This document shows, in pieces, positions 1 through 6,448 of a stretch of 20,718 nt of DNA. Source of the stretch: a virus. The notes beneath the pieces were generated by a model that did no database searches, had not been told where the DNA came from, and saw only the letters and a list, made by a program, of their open reading frames with translations. The stretch's first letter is position 1; the number at the start of each line of letters is the position of its first letter. A program made the translations under genes and the position numbers. The DNA is taken from IMG/VR virus record IMGVR_UViG_3300033149_001484, positions 1-20,718 of that record. One strand, written 5' to 3'.

Positions 1-569
1 AGCTTGCGGACCTTAGAAGCCACATACCGAGGAAGCCACATATCATATTTCCACGGTTCGCTGGTAGCGCTGGGCATTTCCGGCAAACCCTTGTCGGCTA
101 TCCTCCACTTGTACCTAGGCTTTTTACCCTGGCACAACCTCCGGCACTCCATTACGCTCTTCCTGATAGCATCCTCGTAGGGTTGCAGATTCACCCCGCA
201 ATATATCAGAACCATACTAGTTAGATCATGGGGTTGGTTACTTGCCAGTAGATGACCTGCCAACAACGTATCGCGAACCTTACCCCAATCCCAGGGGAAA
301 CTCATGTCGTAATCCGCAAACAGCAGAGACAACCCCATATAGTCGAATTTGGGATTCTGTAAAACTAGTGTATCTGCTCTGGTTATCATCCGACGGATAG
401 TCAGCAGATCTCTGCGCTTAGCTTTGACCATACGAGTCATCGGGTTAACCGACCATTCCCACCAGTAGTTCTCCCCGGCTTCCGTGGCTATCGTAACCAG
501 GAACGGTCTGGCGCCATGCCACAGATCCAACCCGGTCGTCTCGGTATCTAGGCTAATTACCCCCGCCAT
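1..569 (-). CDS. Family A DNA polymerase, N-terminal 3'-5' exonuclease part (incomplete)
   Basis: The 189 visible residues form a DnaQ-like proofreading exonuclease; the gene runs off the left edge. Motif Exo I is ISLDTETTGL (D8, E10), Exo II is LVLQNPKFDYMGL (N72, D76), and a further acidic residue is D100 in VRDTLLAGHLL. The stretch NQPHDLTSMVLIYCGV is typical of phage family A polymerases, in which this domain precedes the polymerase domain. The polymerase palm lies outside the window, so a stand-alone exonuclease remains possible. The ATG at 569 is preceded by AAGGA at 8-base spacing and overlaps the end of the upstream HNH gene by 17 bp, suggesting coupled translation. By context it is the replicative polymerase of the element (inference). 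Confidence 0.8.
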   Translation of the reverse strand, partial: MAGVISLDTETTGLDLWHGARPFLVTIATEAGENYWWEWSVNPMTRMVKAKRRDLLTIRRMITRADTLVLQNPKFDYMGLSLLFADYDMSFPWDWGKVRDTLLAGHLLASNQPHDLTSMVLIYCGVNLQPYEDAIRKSVMECRRLCQGKKPRYKWRIADKGLPEMPSATSEPWKYDMWLPRYVASKVRK

Positions 570-1149
570 TATAATAATCCTTCATAGTTTGTGGTGTCTC
601 GTATTTCGGTGGGTACTCCTTACCGTTCAACACCAACCGCCAACTACTCCAGTCAGCCATCGGCCCGTCGTATGAGACTGGGGGCTCTAACCCTGCTTGG
701 TGCAACACCCTTTCCCCATGTTGTATTATCGCGGTAAACTTGCGTTGGCTAACCTTGCCTTTCTCCAGCAGTGATCCCAGTCGATTACGATGGATATAGT
801 TGTGACAGCAATGACACAGTGGGACAGCCTCTACATAGGTCATCCTACCCACTAGATAGTCTATTTCATAGACTTCATGGGCCTCCAACCACTGCCGAAA
901 CTTAGCGTTGTGTTTATACACACCACAAGCTATGCAGTGATAATGAGTAGAGCGGTATGCGGCTTGCCTAGTGGTATTCCACCACTTAGCACCAAGTATC
1001 TCGCGTGGGGCTACACCGAACATAGGTTCCGGAATGCCCGGCAGTAAAAGTATCTCAGGTCTTTTTTGCCAGCCGGATTTTCTTGAGAGCTTTATTCTTT
1101 GCACACTCTCCGCTAAGCGACTTGATAGGTCTATTCGTCGTTTTGCCAT
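553..1149 (-). CDS. HNH endonuclease-like protein
   Basis: A 198-residue protein with an HNH/zinc-binding core in its middle. It has CIACG (C72, C75), then AHEVYEIDY (H91, E92), then LCHCCHNYIH (C112, C115, H116, H120). The upstream stretch GVAPREILGAKWW followed by an Arg/Tyr-rich helix is a pattern I associate with phage HNH-like proteins. Such proteins may nick or cut DNA, but no activity can be claimed here. An earlier in-frame ATG at 1212 is rejected because MAKRRIDLSSRLAES at 1149 resembles the N-terminus of the candidate SSB protein (MAKRKSILADRLSQS). The start has only a weak GGGGA site. It overlaps the preceding zinc-binding ORF by 95 bp in another frame. Confidence 0.72.
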   Translation of the reverse strand: MAKRRIDLSSRLAESVQRIKLSRKSGWQKRPEILLLPGIPEPMFGVAPREILGAKWWNTTRQAAYRSTHYHCIACGVYKHNAKFRQWLEAHEVYEIDYLVGRMTYVEAVPLCHCCHNYIHRNRLGSLLEKGKVSQRKFTAIIQHGERVLHQAGLEPPVSYDGPMADWSSWRLVLNGKEYPPKYETPQTMKDYYNGGGN

Positions 1150-1249
1150 TAGTAGTCCCCATAACACGGCAGATACAGGACTGCCCATTACTAGCCACTC
1201 CCGTACCACCACAGGCTATACATAACCGCTTCATTTTCGTTTTTGCCAT
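1055..1249 (-). CDS. Small DnaJ-like zinc-knuckle protein
   Basis: A 64-residue basic protein. Residues 9-26 read CIACGGTGVASNGQSCIC, a CxxCGGTG plus CxC arrangement like half of a DnaJ-type zinc finger, followed by a Lys/Arg-rich tail. It probably binds one zinc ion and perhaps nucleic acid or a partner protein (inference). The ATG at 1249 has AGGAG at suitable spacing (AGGAGATACG-ATG). The longer frame upstream is rejected because that extension shows no recognisable protein character. The tail overlaps the HNH start by 95 bp, much more than other junctions here, so one boundary may be wrong. It is the first gene of the zinc-HNH-polymerase group after a 258-bp gap. Confidence 0.6.
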   Translation of the reverse strand: MAKTKMKRLCIACGGTGVASNGQSCICRVMGTTNGKTTNRPIKSLSGECAKNKALKKIRLAKKT

Positions 1250-1260
1250 CGTATCTCCTG

Positions 1261-1495
1261 GGTAAGGGTCCGGCCGGGTCGCGAGAAGCCGAACCACGCG
1301 CCAACATCTACCTGAACCAAATGCCCTAATGGGATGCGACTCCCAAACGTTCGGCTTCGACGTGGGGTGTCCGCCAAACGTACAACCGCAAAGTGGGATT
1401 GTGCTTTGCAAATCCTCCTCCGATAGGCCAACCGGCTCCGGGATATGTGACGGCTACTACCAGAGGTTTTACCCCACTTCTTGTTGTTAGGGCAA
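1261..1495 (-). other. Non-coding gap with inverted repeats and a weak promoter candidate
   Basis: The 258 bp between the candidate SSB gene and the zinc-knuckle gene have no convincing ORF. The strongest structure is a perfect 10-bp inverted repeat, GAAGCCGAAC at 1285-1294 and GTTCGGCTTC at 1349-1358, which could close a roughly 54-nt multi-branched loop. A smaller hairpin, GCAAAG/CTTTGC, lies nearby, as do two ACGTTTGG copies when read on the minus strand. A weak minus-strand promoter candidate is TTGCCC (1490-1495), 18 bp, TAAAAC (1466-1471). It could be a structured 5' leader of the zinc-HNH-polymerase mRNA or a small RNA; the sequence alone cannot decide. Confidence 0.3.
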
Positions 1496-1507
1496 CTAGG
1501 GCATGTA

Positions 1508-2617
1508 CTAGATTACCTTTAGTTTGTCCCAAGAAACCAGAGTTGTATAGAGTTTACCCGTATCCAGGTTCTTCACCCTACAAGTTCTATCCCGCTTATT
1601 AACGGTTTTGACCTCCACTTCCACGTCGGATTTTGCCCCCTGGGGGCGATAACCACACACATCACCCACCTCAGGTTCGAACTGTTCTTCTTCCTTATCC
1701 TGCTCTTCCTCATTTTCTGATCCCCCACTCGCTTCGATAATGGCTTGCGCTACCATCGTCCAGGTGTCAAATTCGTCTGGATCTAAATCCAGAGTCTGCG
1801 CTAGTTTCGTTAGTTGGGTTACCGCATCATCACCTTCCTGACCTTCCTCACTGTCGGCTGTTAACGCCAATTTTAACAGTTCCTCCGGAGTTAATTCCTC
1901 CGTATCACTACCATCGGCACTGCCACCAGCGCCATTATCAATACCACCGTCATCATCGACCTCATCTGATTCGAGCTCGGTGATCTCATCCGGTTCGGGT
2001 TCCTCATCTACCTCATCCCCATCATCATCGGGTTCGTAGTCCTCCAGACCCTTGTTGCCGTACCAGTTTTCCCAGGTTCTCTGTTCAGGATAATTCTCAT
2101 TAGGGGTACTCCCACTAGTACCAAACTTGAAGTAAACCCCAGATTCTTCCAATGCTTCCAGGATAGCCCCCAAGCTCTCTTCATCCGACATGCCGGTAGT
2201 GTCCGCCCCTAACTTGCGAAACTCATTCAGCAACTGTTCAATACGGCTATCGAAGTCTACTACTTCGCCCTGCGAATTAGTTGTATCACAGAGCGGAATC
2301 GTCATGCTGGTGCGTTGCCCCACCACCTCGACGGACTGTGGGGGTAAAGCCACTACCTTACCATCCACGAATGAACTGGGAGTCCAGGTAAACTTCCCCT
2401 TGGGCTCAACCACTATACCAGCCATATAAACGAACTGCTTACCCTTGTTGGGTCCACTTTGGTACTCCCCAATATGGCCATCGACGAATTTGGCAATACC
2501 ACCCTTGATTCCTGGTGGTAAGTCAATGTACTCCTGATTGTAGACAGTCTCATCGTTAGCGTGGTTTTTCAGCGATTGGCTCAACCGGTCGGCTAGTATA
2601 CTCTTACGCTTTGCCAT
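1508..2617 (-). CDS. Candidate phage single-strand DNA binding protein with acidic linker
   Basis: A 369-residue protein in three parts. Residues about 25-115 look beta-rich (YIDLPPGIKGGIAKFVDG, then GPNKGKQFVYMAGIVVEPKG) and suit an OB-like fold. Residues about 190-325 are extremely Asp/Glu-rich low complexity. The last 55 residues (EVGDVCGYRPQGAKSDVEVE to the C-terminus) look like a small SH3/KOW-like barrel. The candidate SSB role rests on the N-terminal pattern, the acidic tail (acidic tails mediate partner binding in many SSBs) and its place between polymerase and Sak4-like genes. No classical SSB signature is present. The start at 2617 has AGGAG 8 bases upstream. It might instead be another DNA-binding or scaffold protein. 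Confidence 0.6.
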   Translation of the reverse strand: MAKRKSILADRLSQSLKNHANDETVYNQEYIDLPPGIKGGIAKFVDGHIGEYQSGPNKGKQFVYMAGIVVEPKGKFTWTPSSFVDGKVVALPPQSVEVVGQRTSMTIPLCDTTNSQGEVVDFDSRIEQLLNEFRKLGADTTGMSDEESLGAILEALEESGVYFKFGTSGSTPNENYPEQRTWENWYGNKGLEDYEPDDDGDEVDEEPEPDEITELESDEVDDDGGIDNGAGGSADGSDTEELTPEELLKLALTADSEEGQEGDDAVTQLTKLAQTLDLDPDEFDTWTMVAQAIIEASGGSENEEEQDKEEEQFEPEVGDVCGYRPQGAKSDVEVEVKTVNKRDRTCRVKNLDTGKLYTTLVSWDKLKVI

Positions 2618-2702
2618 GATAGGCGCTCCTGTGGTTATAGTTAGAACACGGACACATCAACGCTAAGAATAGGTTATAGCACCTAATCCTATTAGATACT
2701 TA

Positions 2703-3563
2703 CTACTGGTCCCCCTGTATTATAGTTGCAATCTTATCATACGTAGGGTCCACAATGCTATCCGGTAATTTTACCCCCGGGGGCACTCGGAACCCCGTCA
2801 GATACACCGGATGCGGCCCTACCCGTAAACAATACTCCACTCCCCCGGTTTTCTTGCTGAACGTCTTCTCCTTTTTGCCGATTTTGATAGTTTGTTCTTC
2901 AGTAATCTCCCTTATATACGTCTGGCAGATATAGTCACAGGCCCCGTTCAACCAGCTTGCTACACTGGGGGTTAACGCACTACCGACAGTGGGCGTAATA
3001 ACCTCACTCTCACTTTCATCGTTAAAATTCCGCTCATGGGCGATAACTACTGTATTCACCCCCATATTGGATAGACCAAGTATCTCCTTCAGGCGCTGCT
3101 TAGTCTGTATCCCGCAAGTACCCCAGTCTTGCCTTTGGGCGATACCCCACGTCTTCTGAATAGGTATTTCCCCCAGCCCTAGTATCTCCTTCAGTAAAAT
3201 ATCCTGCAAGCCTCCCGCAGTATCCAACACCACGGTCTTATACCCGTCCTTCTCCACCATCAGTGGCACCGTGCCAAGATCACTACTAGAGTTCACCGGC
3301 AGAAAGTGGATACTCATAGACTTTCCCCGCAGAAACAACTCGTATCGCTTGTCGTCCAGTAACTCCCAACTAGTGCAAACGGACCTAACGCCTTCCTCCG
3401 TCCCCAGCAACAGTAAGGGTTTGGGAAAAGTGCATGCCAGTCGAGTCTTACCTGTCTTTCCCTGACCATACACACTTAGACGAATACCCTCACCTAACCT
3501 CTGCCTGACAGCTACCTGTTTCTTGGACGGTCGCTTGGCTACCTGCTTTCTAACTTTTACCAT
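2703..3563 (-). CDS. Sak4-like RecA-fold ATPase (recombinase)
   Basis: A 286-residue P-loop ATPase. Walker A is GQGKTGKT (33-40) and Walker B is KTVVLDTAGG (about 109-118). The helix TRLACTFPKPLLLLGTEEG is typical of the phage AAA/Sak4 family, RecA-like proteins that work in single-strand annealing or strand exchange, usually beside an SSB-like protein as here. An Arg/Lys-rich N-terminus (MVKVRKQVAKRPSKK) precedes the core. The in-frame ATG at 3596 is rejected because GGAGAGGGAAT places the ribosome at 3563. A promoter-like pair lies just upstream at 3602-3630. It may alternatively act as a DNA-repair or packaging ATPase. Confidence 0.8.
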   Translation of the reverse strand: MVKVRKQVAKRPSKKQVAVRQRLGEGIRLSVYGQGKTGKTRLACTFPKPLLLLGTEEGVRSVCTSWELLDDKRYELFLRGKSMSIHFLPVNSSSDLGTVPLMVEKDGYKTVVLDTAGGLQDILLKEILGLGEIPIQKTWGIAQRQDWGTCGIQTKQRLKEILGLSNMGVNTVVIAHERNFNDESESEVITPTVGSALTPSVASWLNGACDYICQTYIREITEEQTIKIGKKEKTFSKKTGGVEYCLRVGPHPVYLTGFRVPPGVKLPDSIVDPTYDKIATIIQGDQ

Positions 3564-3601
3564 TATTCCCTCTCCGGTACTTGAGCACCTTGTCACATAT
3601 A

Positions 3602-3630
3602 GTTATAGTTCCTGGGCTTCGCATTATCAT
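3602..3630 (-). promoter_or_regulatory. Promoter candidate for the Sak4-like gene
   Basis: On the minus strand ATGATA (3625-3630) and TATAAC (3602-3607) are separated by 17 bp. They match the sigma70 consensus at 4/6 and 5/6 positions. The predicted start lies near 3595, about 30 nt before the ATG at 3563. A small hairpin, TCCGC-GTA-GCGGA, lies just upstream. Confidence 0.4.
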
Positions 3631-3644
3631 CCGCGTAGCGGAGC

Positions 3645-4694
3645 TTATTCGTCGTCTAATTCTCTGAATAATTGCTCTCTACGCACCAACCCGACAGTAT
3701 TCCCCGTGTCAAGGTACCCATCGAGATCGGTAGTTCCATTCATCGGGGAACTCAGTGGATTATAGACGCCGTATGGGTATCTATAGTGAATCCCCCTATA
3801 CTGACCTCCGGGCTTGGACATAATCTGATACCACACATATAGTTGCTCCAGAATTGGTATGAGAAACTCGCACTCGAACCGCTGTATATCCAACTTAGTG
3901 ATCTGTATTTTCCAGCGATAAAAGTATTTCTCAGCATTGGGGGCGATCACCTGGTCTCTCAGGCGGTTATAGAAGTGCTCCTCTGTTTCCTCCGGCTCCG
4001 CCTTACTTATGCTACCATCCTTGCGCCGGTAGACTTTCTCCTTACGCCGTCTAATACTACCCTCCCCACCGCTCAGGGGTCTTCGCACTACATTATATAA
4101 AGCGCCTCTTGGCTTCCTTAGACAACCATAGTTGCGCAATGCCACCATATAGAACATCAGTTGAAGGTCAAACTTAAGTTGTCTCTGCAGTAGTTCCTCA
4201 TCTACCATACCCTTAGTCTTATTTTCCCAGAGATAGACGCTCTTATTGATTGTACATACTCTATCCCACTTACCCCGCAAAAAAACAGTTTTACCTGACC
4301 ATAACTTATATGGTATCTTAAATACTTCCTCAGTCAGTAGTGGTTTCACCTTATTACGGTTGTGATAATTCTTCCAGTAATCCAGATAGACCGGGAATTG
4401 TATCTTGCAGACCTGATACCAACGATCGATGTTTTCTTGTTCCAGCGGAAACCTGACACATAGCACGCTAACGTAGCTTTGCAGATCGGTTTCCCAATCG
4501 CTCTCAGCGGCTTCGCAAACATGCCACATATTGCCGTATTCTAGCGGAGCACTAAATGTATCCGGTACATCCAGCCCCTCTAGGTACTTTACCCTAAACC
4601 GTTCCCTACACACCAGGAAGTCCCCCAGCATACTCTGAGTTACCCCGTCTACTTCCGGTCCCTTCCACAGGGGATTATTCGTGAGATTTGGCAT
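3645..4694 (-). CDS. PD-(D/E)XK nuclease, Cas4/RecB-like
   Basis: A 349-residue nuclease of the PDDEXK_1/RecB-like class. The N-terminal stretch VTQSMLGDFLVCRERFRVKY matches the 'S-fxxCxxkf' helix of this family, followed by LEYGNMWH. Catalytic motifs are GKWD (D144), ENKTKG (E157, K159) and the QxxxxD helix RQLKFDLQ. These enzymes resect or trim DNA ends with a divalent metal, and in phages often sit with annealing or RecA-like proteins, as here. Cys30 is the only clear Cys in the Cas4-like position; a full four-Cys Fe-S set is not obvious. The start at 4694 has AAGGAG 6 bases upstream. A promoter candidate lies at 4720-4749. Confidence 0.82.
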   Translation of the reverse strand: MPNLTNNPLWKGPEVDGVTQSMLGDFLVCRERFRVKYLEGLDVPDTFSAPLEYGNMWHVCEAAESDWETDLQSYVSVLCVRFPLEQENIDRWYQVCKIQFPVYLDYWKNYHNRNKVKPLLTEEVFKIPYKLWSGKTVFLRGKWDRVCTINKSVYLWENKTKGMVDEELLQRQLKFDLQLMFYMVALRNYGCLRKPRGALYNVVRRPLSGGEGSIRRRKEKVYRRKDGSISKAEPEETEEHFYNRLRDQVIAPNAEKYFYRWKIQITKLDIQRFECEFLIPILEQLYVWYQIMSKPGGQYRGIHYRYPYGVYNPLSSPMNGTTDLDGYLDTGNTVGLVRREQLFRELDDE

Positions 4695-4719
4695 CTGCTA
4701 CTCCTTGTTTGGTTATACG

Positions 4720-4749
4720 ATTATACGAATTGTTTAACGCACTATACAA
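4720..4749 (-). promoter_or_regulatory. Promoter candidate for the PD-(D/E)XK nuclease gene
   Basis: On the minus strand TTGTAT (4744-4749), 18 bp, then TATAAT (4720-4725), a perfect -10 box. Predicted transcription starts near 4713, a short leader before the ATG at 4694. This implies the nuclease can be expressed independently of the UDG/RuvC genes upstream. Confidence 0.5.
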
Positions 4750-4765
4750 ACACGAATCCTCTCTG

Positions 4766-5323
4766 TTATAGCCGATCCAGTTCCCACGCTATCTCCTGAA
4801 GGGTAGCTATACACCGTTTGATGGCTAGTGGTTGCTTGACGGCTTCCATGCGCCTAATAGCCGCCGGGTGCACTATAGTGTAGATACCCCCAAACGAGTA
4901 GTTCGCCAGCAACTTACCCGTCCAGCCTTTTGCTAATTTTCCTATGTTCAGGAGAATTCTGGGCTTGGCAATCTCACAGAATTCTACCAGCCGATCCTGA
5001 CAAGCTATGATGGCTTCCTTTGAGGGTTCCCCAGTGCCTTCCTTCTTGGCTTTCTTGGGATAGCACGCCACTAGATTAGTCAATACCCACCGTGTCTTAG
5101 GTCTAGTCCGGAAGCCATCTACTATAATCACGTCTAATAGCTTGCCCGCTGGGCCAACAAATGGCCTACCTCTTACGTCTTCACTAACTCCAGGGGCCTC
5201 ACCTACCATTAGCACCTCACACGGTAGCTTTCCCCGTGCTAGTACTATTCTGGTCCTCTCTTGAGCCAAGTCACATTTCCTACATTCAGCCCATCTCCGT
5301 TTATGCAGTTGATACGGTGTCAT
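4766..5323 (-). CDS. Uracil-DNA glycosylase, family 4 (Fe-S type)
   Basis: A 185-residue enzyme that removes uracil from DNA, starting base-excision repair. Motif A is VGEAPGVSED (40-49), followed by GRPFVGPAGKLLD. Motif B is VHPAAIRR (H152). Four Cys suit a 4Fe-4S cluster: C14 and C17 (CRKC), C87 (TNLVACYP) and C108. This is the full family 4 signature. The in-frame ATG at 5425 is rejected. The ATG at 5323 follows AGGAG formed at the stop codon of the RuvC gene, 14 bp away, whereas the longer form would overlap RuvC by 88 bp. It likely limits uracil in viral DNA or feeds recombination (inference). Confidence 0.88.
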   Translation of the reverse strand: MTPYQLHKRRWAECRKCDLAQERTRIVLARGKLPCEVLMVGEAPGVSEDVRGRPFVGPAGKLLDVIIVDGFRTRPKTRWVLTNLVACYPKKAKKEGTGEPSKEAIIACQDRLVEFCEIAKPRILLNIGKLAKGWTGKLLANYSFGGIYTIVHPAAIRRMEAVKQPLAIKRCIATLQEIAWELDRL

Positions 5324-5337
5324 GCTACACAAGTCTC

Positions 5338-5919
5338 CTATTTCGTATCGGCGGTTCTCCAACAATACTCCGCGATGAGCAGAGCATCGCAAACGGCCAT
5401 CTGAATGTACTTTGGTTCCCTCCATAATTCCAGATCTGGAAATAGTTCCTCCGCAAACCGCCGCAATCGTCCCTTAAACTGCCCTTGAGTTTCTGTATAT
5501 CTATAGCCTACCCGGGGCTTACCGGCACTGGTTAGTCCAACTGATATACGTTGCTTTTTTCTGGTAGGAATACCCAGCCCGGCTTGCCAATCCTGCGGCC
5601 TGACTTCCTGAAGGGAAATACCCATCGCCGTTATTGCCATGGCTATCCGTTCACAGTTCACACCAAATGTAAACGCACTAGCGACGCCCATCTGTGGTGA
5701 TGAATGATTCTTCTCTACCATAGCTATACACGTACAGGGACGGTATCCACTGTCAAATTGCCGTAACCATTCCACGATGGCTTGCCTAGTCCCTACCCCT
5801 CTCGACAACACGAGGTATGGTTGGGCAACGTCTGAACGTACCCAACCATCCCGACCCAGCGCAACTAGACCACCGTTACTACCTGGGTCCCCGCCGATGA
5901 ATGTAGTTGGTTTAGTCAT
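5338..5919 (-). CDS. RuvC-like Holliday junction resolvase
   Basis: A 193-residue RNase H-fold nuclease. The first acidic motif is IGGDPGSNGGL (D11), the second is CIAMVEKNH (E69), and the C-terminal motif is VCDALLIAEY (D178). Between them lies EVRPQDWQAGLGI, a strong signature of phage and bacterial RuvC-like resolvases. It probably cuts four-way junctions from replication or recombination, possibly before packaging. The ATG at 5919 overlaps the previous small gene by 8 bp, so the two are probably coupled. Its length is close to E. coli RuvC. Basic residues 119-152 could contact DNA. Confidence 0.87.
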   Translation of the reverse strand: MTKPTTFIGGDPGSNGGLVALGRDGWVRSDVAQPYLVLSRGVGTRQAIVEWLRQFDSGYRPCTCIAMVEKNHSSPQMGVASAFTFGVNCERIAMAITAMGISLQEVRPQDWQAGLGIPTRKKQRISVGLTSAGKPRVGYRYTETQGQFKGRLRRFAEELFPDLELWREPKYIQMAVCDALLIAEYCWRTADTK

Positions 5920-6112
5920 TTGAAGGGAACTCCACTCGTAATATCTCCCCGTCGATTCGGATACTAACTCTCGTAACTCCGTAACTCGGGGCTGTGTTAC
6001 GGATTTGTTGGGCCATTATATGGGGCATGCAATTGTAGTGGGTCCCCCGGACCAACCGGAGTTTGCGGCGTGCAAACCACTTCTCCCAGGGGTATTTTCT
6101 CGGTGCCGACAT
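5912..6112 (-). CDS. Small conserved protein, unknown function
   Basis: A 66-residue protein, MSAPRKYPWEKWFARRKLRL onward, with a Trp/Arg-rich N-terminus, RGTHYNCMPHIMAQQIRNTA, then two short strands (VTRVSIRID, EILRVEFP). It resembles a small protein I recall from many phages, function unknown. The ATG at 6112 is chosen over 6130 because TAGGAGAATCAGA gives a good ribosome site directly upstream. It is the first gene after the divergent promoter region and overlaps RuvC by 8 bp. Confidence 0.65.
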   Translation of the reverse strand: MSAPRKYPWEKWFARRKLRLVRGTHYNCMPHIMAQQIRNTAPSYGVTRVSIRIDGEILRVEFPSND

Positions 6113-6154
6113 TCTGATTCTCCTACGCATTGGGCTACCCGTAGCCGTTGACCT

Positions 6155-6183
6155 ATTATAAACGATTGTTAGGCTGTCCGAAA
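6155..6183 (-). promoter_or_regulatory. Promoter candidate for the RuvC/UDG transcript
   Basis: On the minus strand a perfect TATAAT lies at 6155-6160. The -35 at 17 bp (TTTCGG, 6178-6183) is poor. Predicted start is near 6148, about 35 nt before the ATG at 6112. With a perfect -10 and weak -35, an activator might be needed. Confidence 0.4.
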
Positions 6184-6201
6184 CCCCGTCTGACCCCCAT
6201 T

Positions 6202-6271
6202 AAAATTTTCCGAAAAATTTTCCATTACCCCCTTTACCGTAAGTCAAATAGTGATTATACTACGTATACGT
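6202..6271. repeat. A/T direct repeats and palindrome element, upstream copy
   Basis: AAAATTTTCC occurs at 6202-6211 and 6214-6223. These are followed by CGTAAGTC (6238-6245) and TACTACGTATACGT (6258-6271), whose last ten bases form the perfect palindrome ACGTATACGT. Similar parts recur in the same order after the next gene at 7937-8004. The palindrome overlaps the -10 box of a plus-strand promoter, so it is a plausible operator or DNA-binding site (inference). Confidence 0.5.
6233..6261 (+). promoter_or_regulatory. Distal plus-strand promoter candidate for the ParB-like gene
   Basis: TTTACC (6233-6238), 17 bp, TATACT (6256-6261); matches 4/6 and 5/6 to sigma70 consensus. Predicted start is near 6268 inside the ACGTATACGT palindrome, so binding there would be expected to block it. 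Confidence 0.4.
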
Positions 6272-6300
6272 CGGGGTCTACTTACTTATTATTACTTTAG

Positions 6301-6348
6301 TAATATATAAGGTAGAAGAGGCGGTAATATACGAGGTAGAAGAAACAT
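6301..6348. repeat. Imperfect 24-bp tandem repeat in the leader
   Basis: Two adjacent units (6301-6324 and 6325-6348) share TAATATA and AGGTAGAAGA with a few mismatches. They lie in the divergent promoter region between the two plus-strand promoter candidates. They could be a protein-binding repeat. Nothing else coding is evident in the 336 bp from 6113 to 6448. Confidence 0.5.
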
Positions 6349-6363
6349 GAATTCCAATGGGGG

Positions 6364-6392
6364 TTTACTTTGGTGTACTGATAGGTTATAAG
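6364..6392 (+). promoter_or_regulatory. Proximal promoter candidate for the ParB-like gene
   Basis: TTTACT (6364-6369), a 17-bp spacer, and TATAAG (6387-6392) match sigma70 consensus at 4/6 and 5/6. Predicted start near 6399 leaves a leader of about 50 nt before the ATG at 6449. The same TTTACT -35 is used at 8063. Confidence 0.5.
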
Positions 6393-6448
6393 TATGTTGA
6401 ATGTACTGTGTAACGTAAACCGTTTCTTCAATTTTTGGGAGACCTGTC

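Noticed and set aside
1261-1440. Possible tRNA gene
   Set aside because: Some pieces resemble tRNA arms (a GATTTGCAAA-like loop, a TGGGA/TCCCA stem), but there is no canonical T-loop with TTCRA, no matching acceptor stem and no full cloverleaf.
1231-1532. Two minus-strand ORFs (1231-1431 and 1326-1532) in the gap
   Set aside because: No ribosome sites, no recognisable domains, and they overlap each other and neighbouring genes in other frames.
2190-2429. Plus-strand ORF inside the candidate SSB gene
   Set aside because: It is antisense to a well-supported gene and has no ribosome site or domain.
5323-5425. Longer UDG starting at 5425
   Set aside because: It would overlap RuvC by 88 bp and has no family 4 similarity before residue 35; the ATG at 5323 has AGGAG.
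6347-6391. 14-codon leader peptide (MNSNGGLLWCTDRL) in the divergent region
   Set aside because: A GAGG lies upstream, but the stop falls within the proximal -10 box, there is no terminator-antiterminator pair, and such short ORFs are common by chance.
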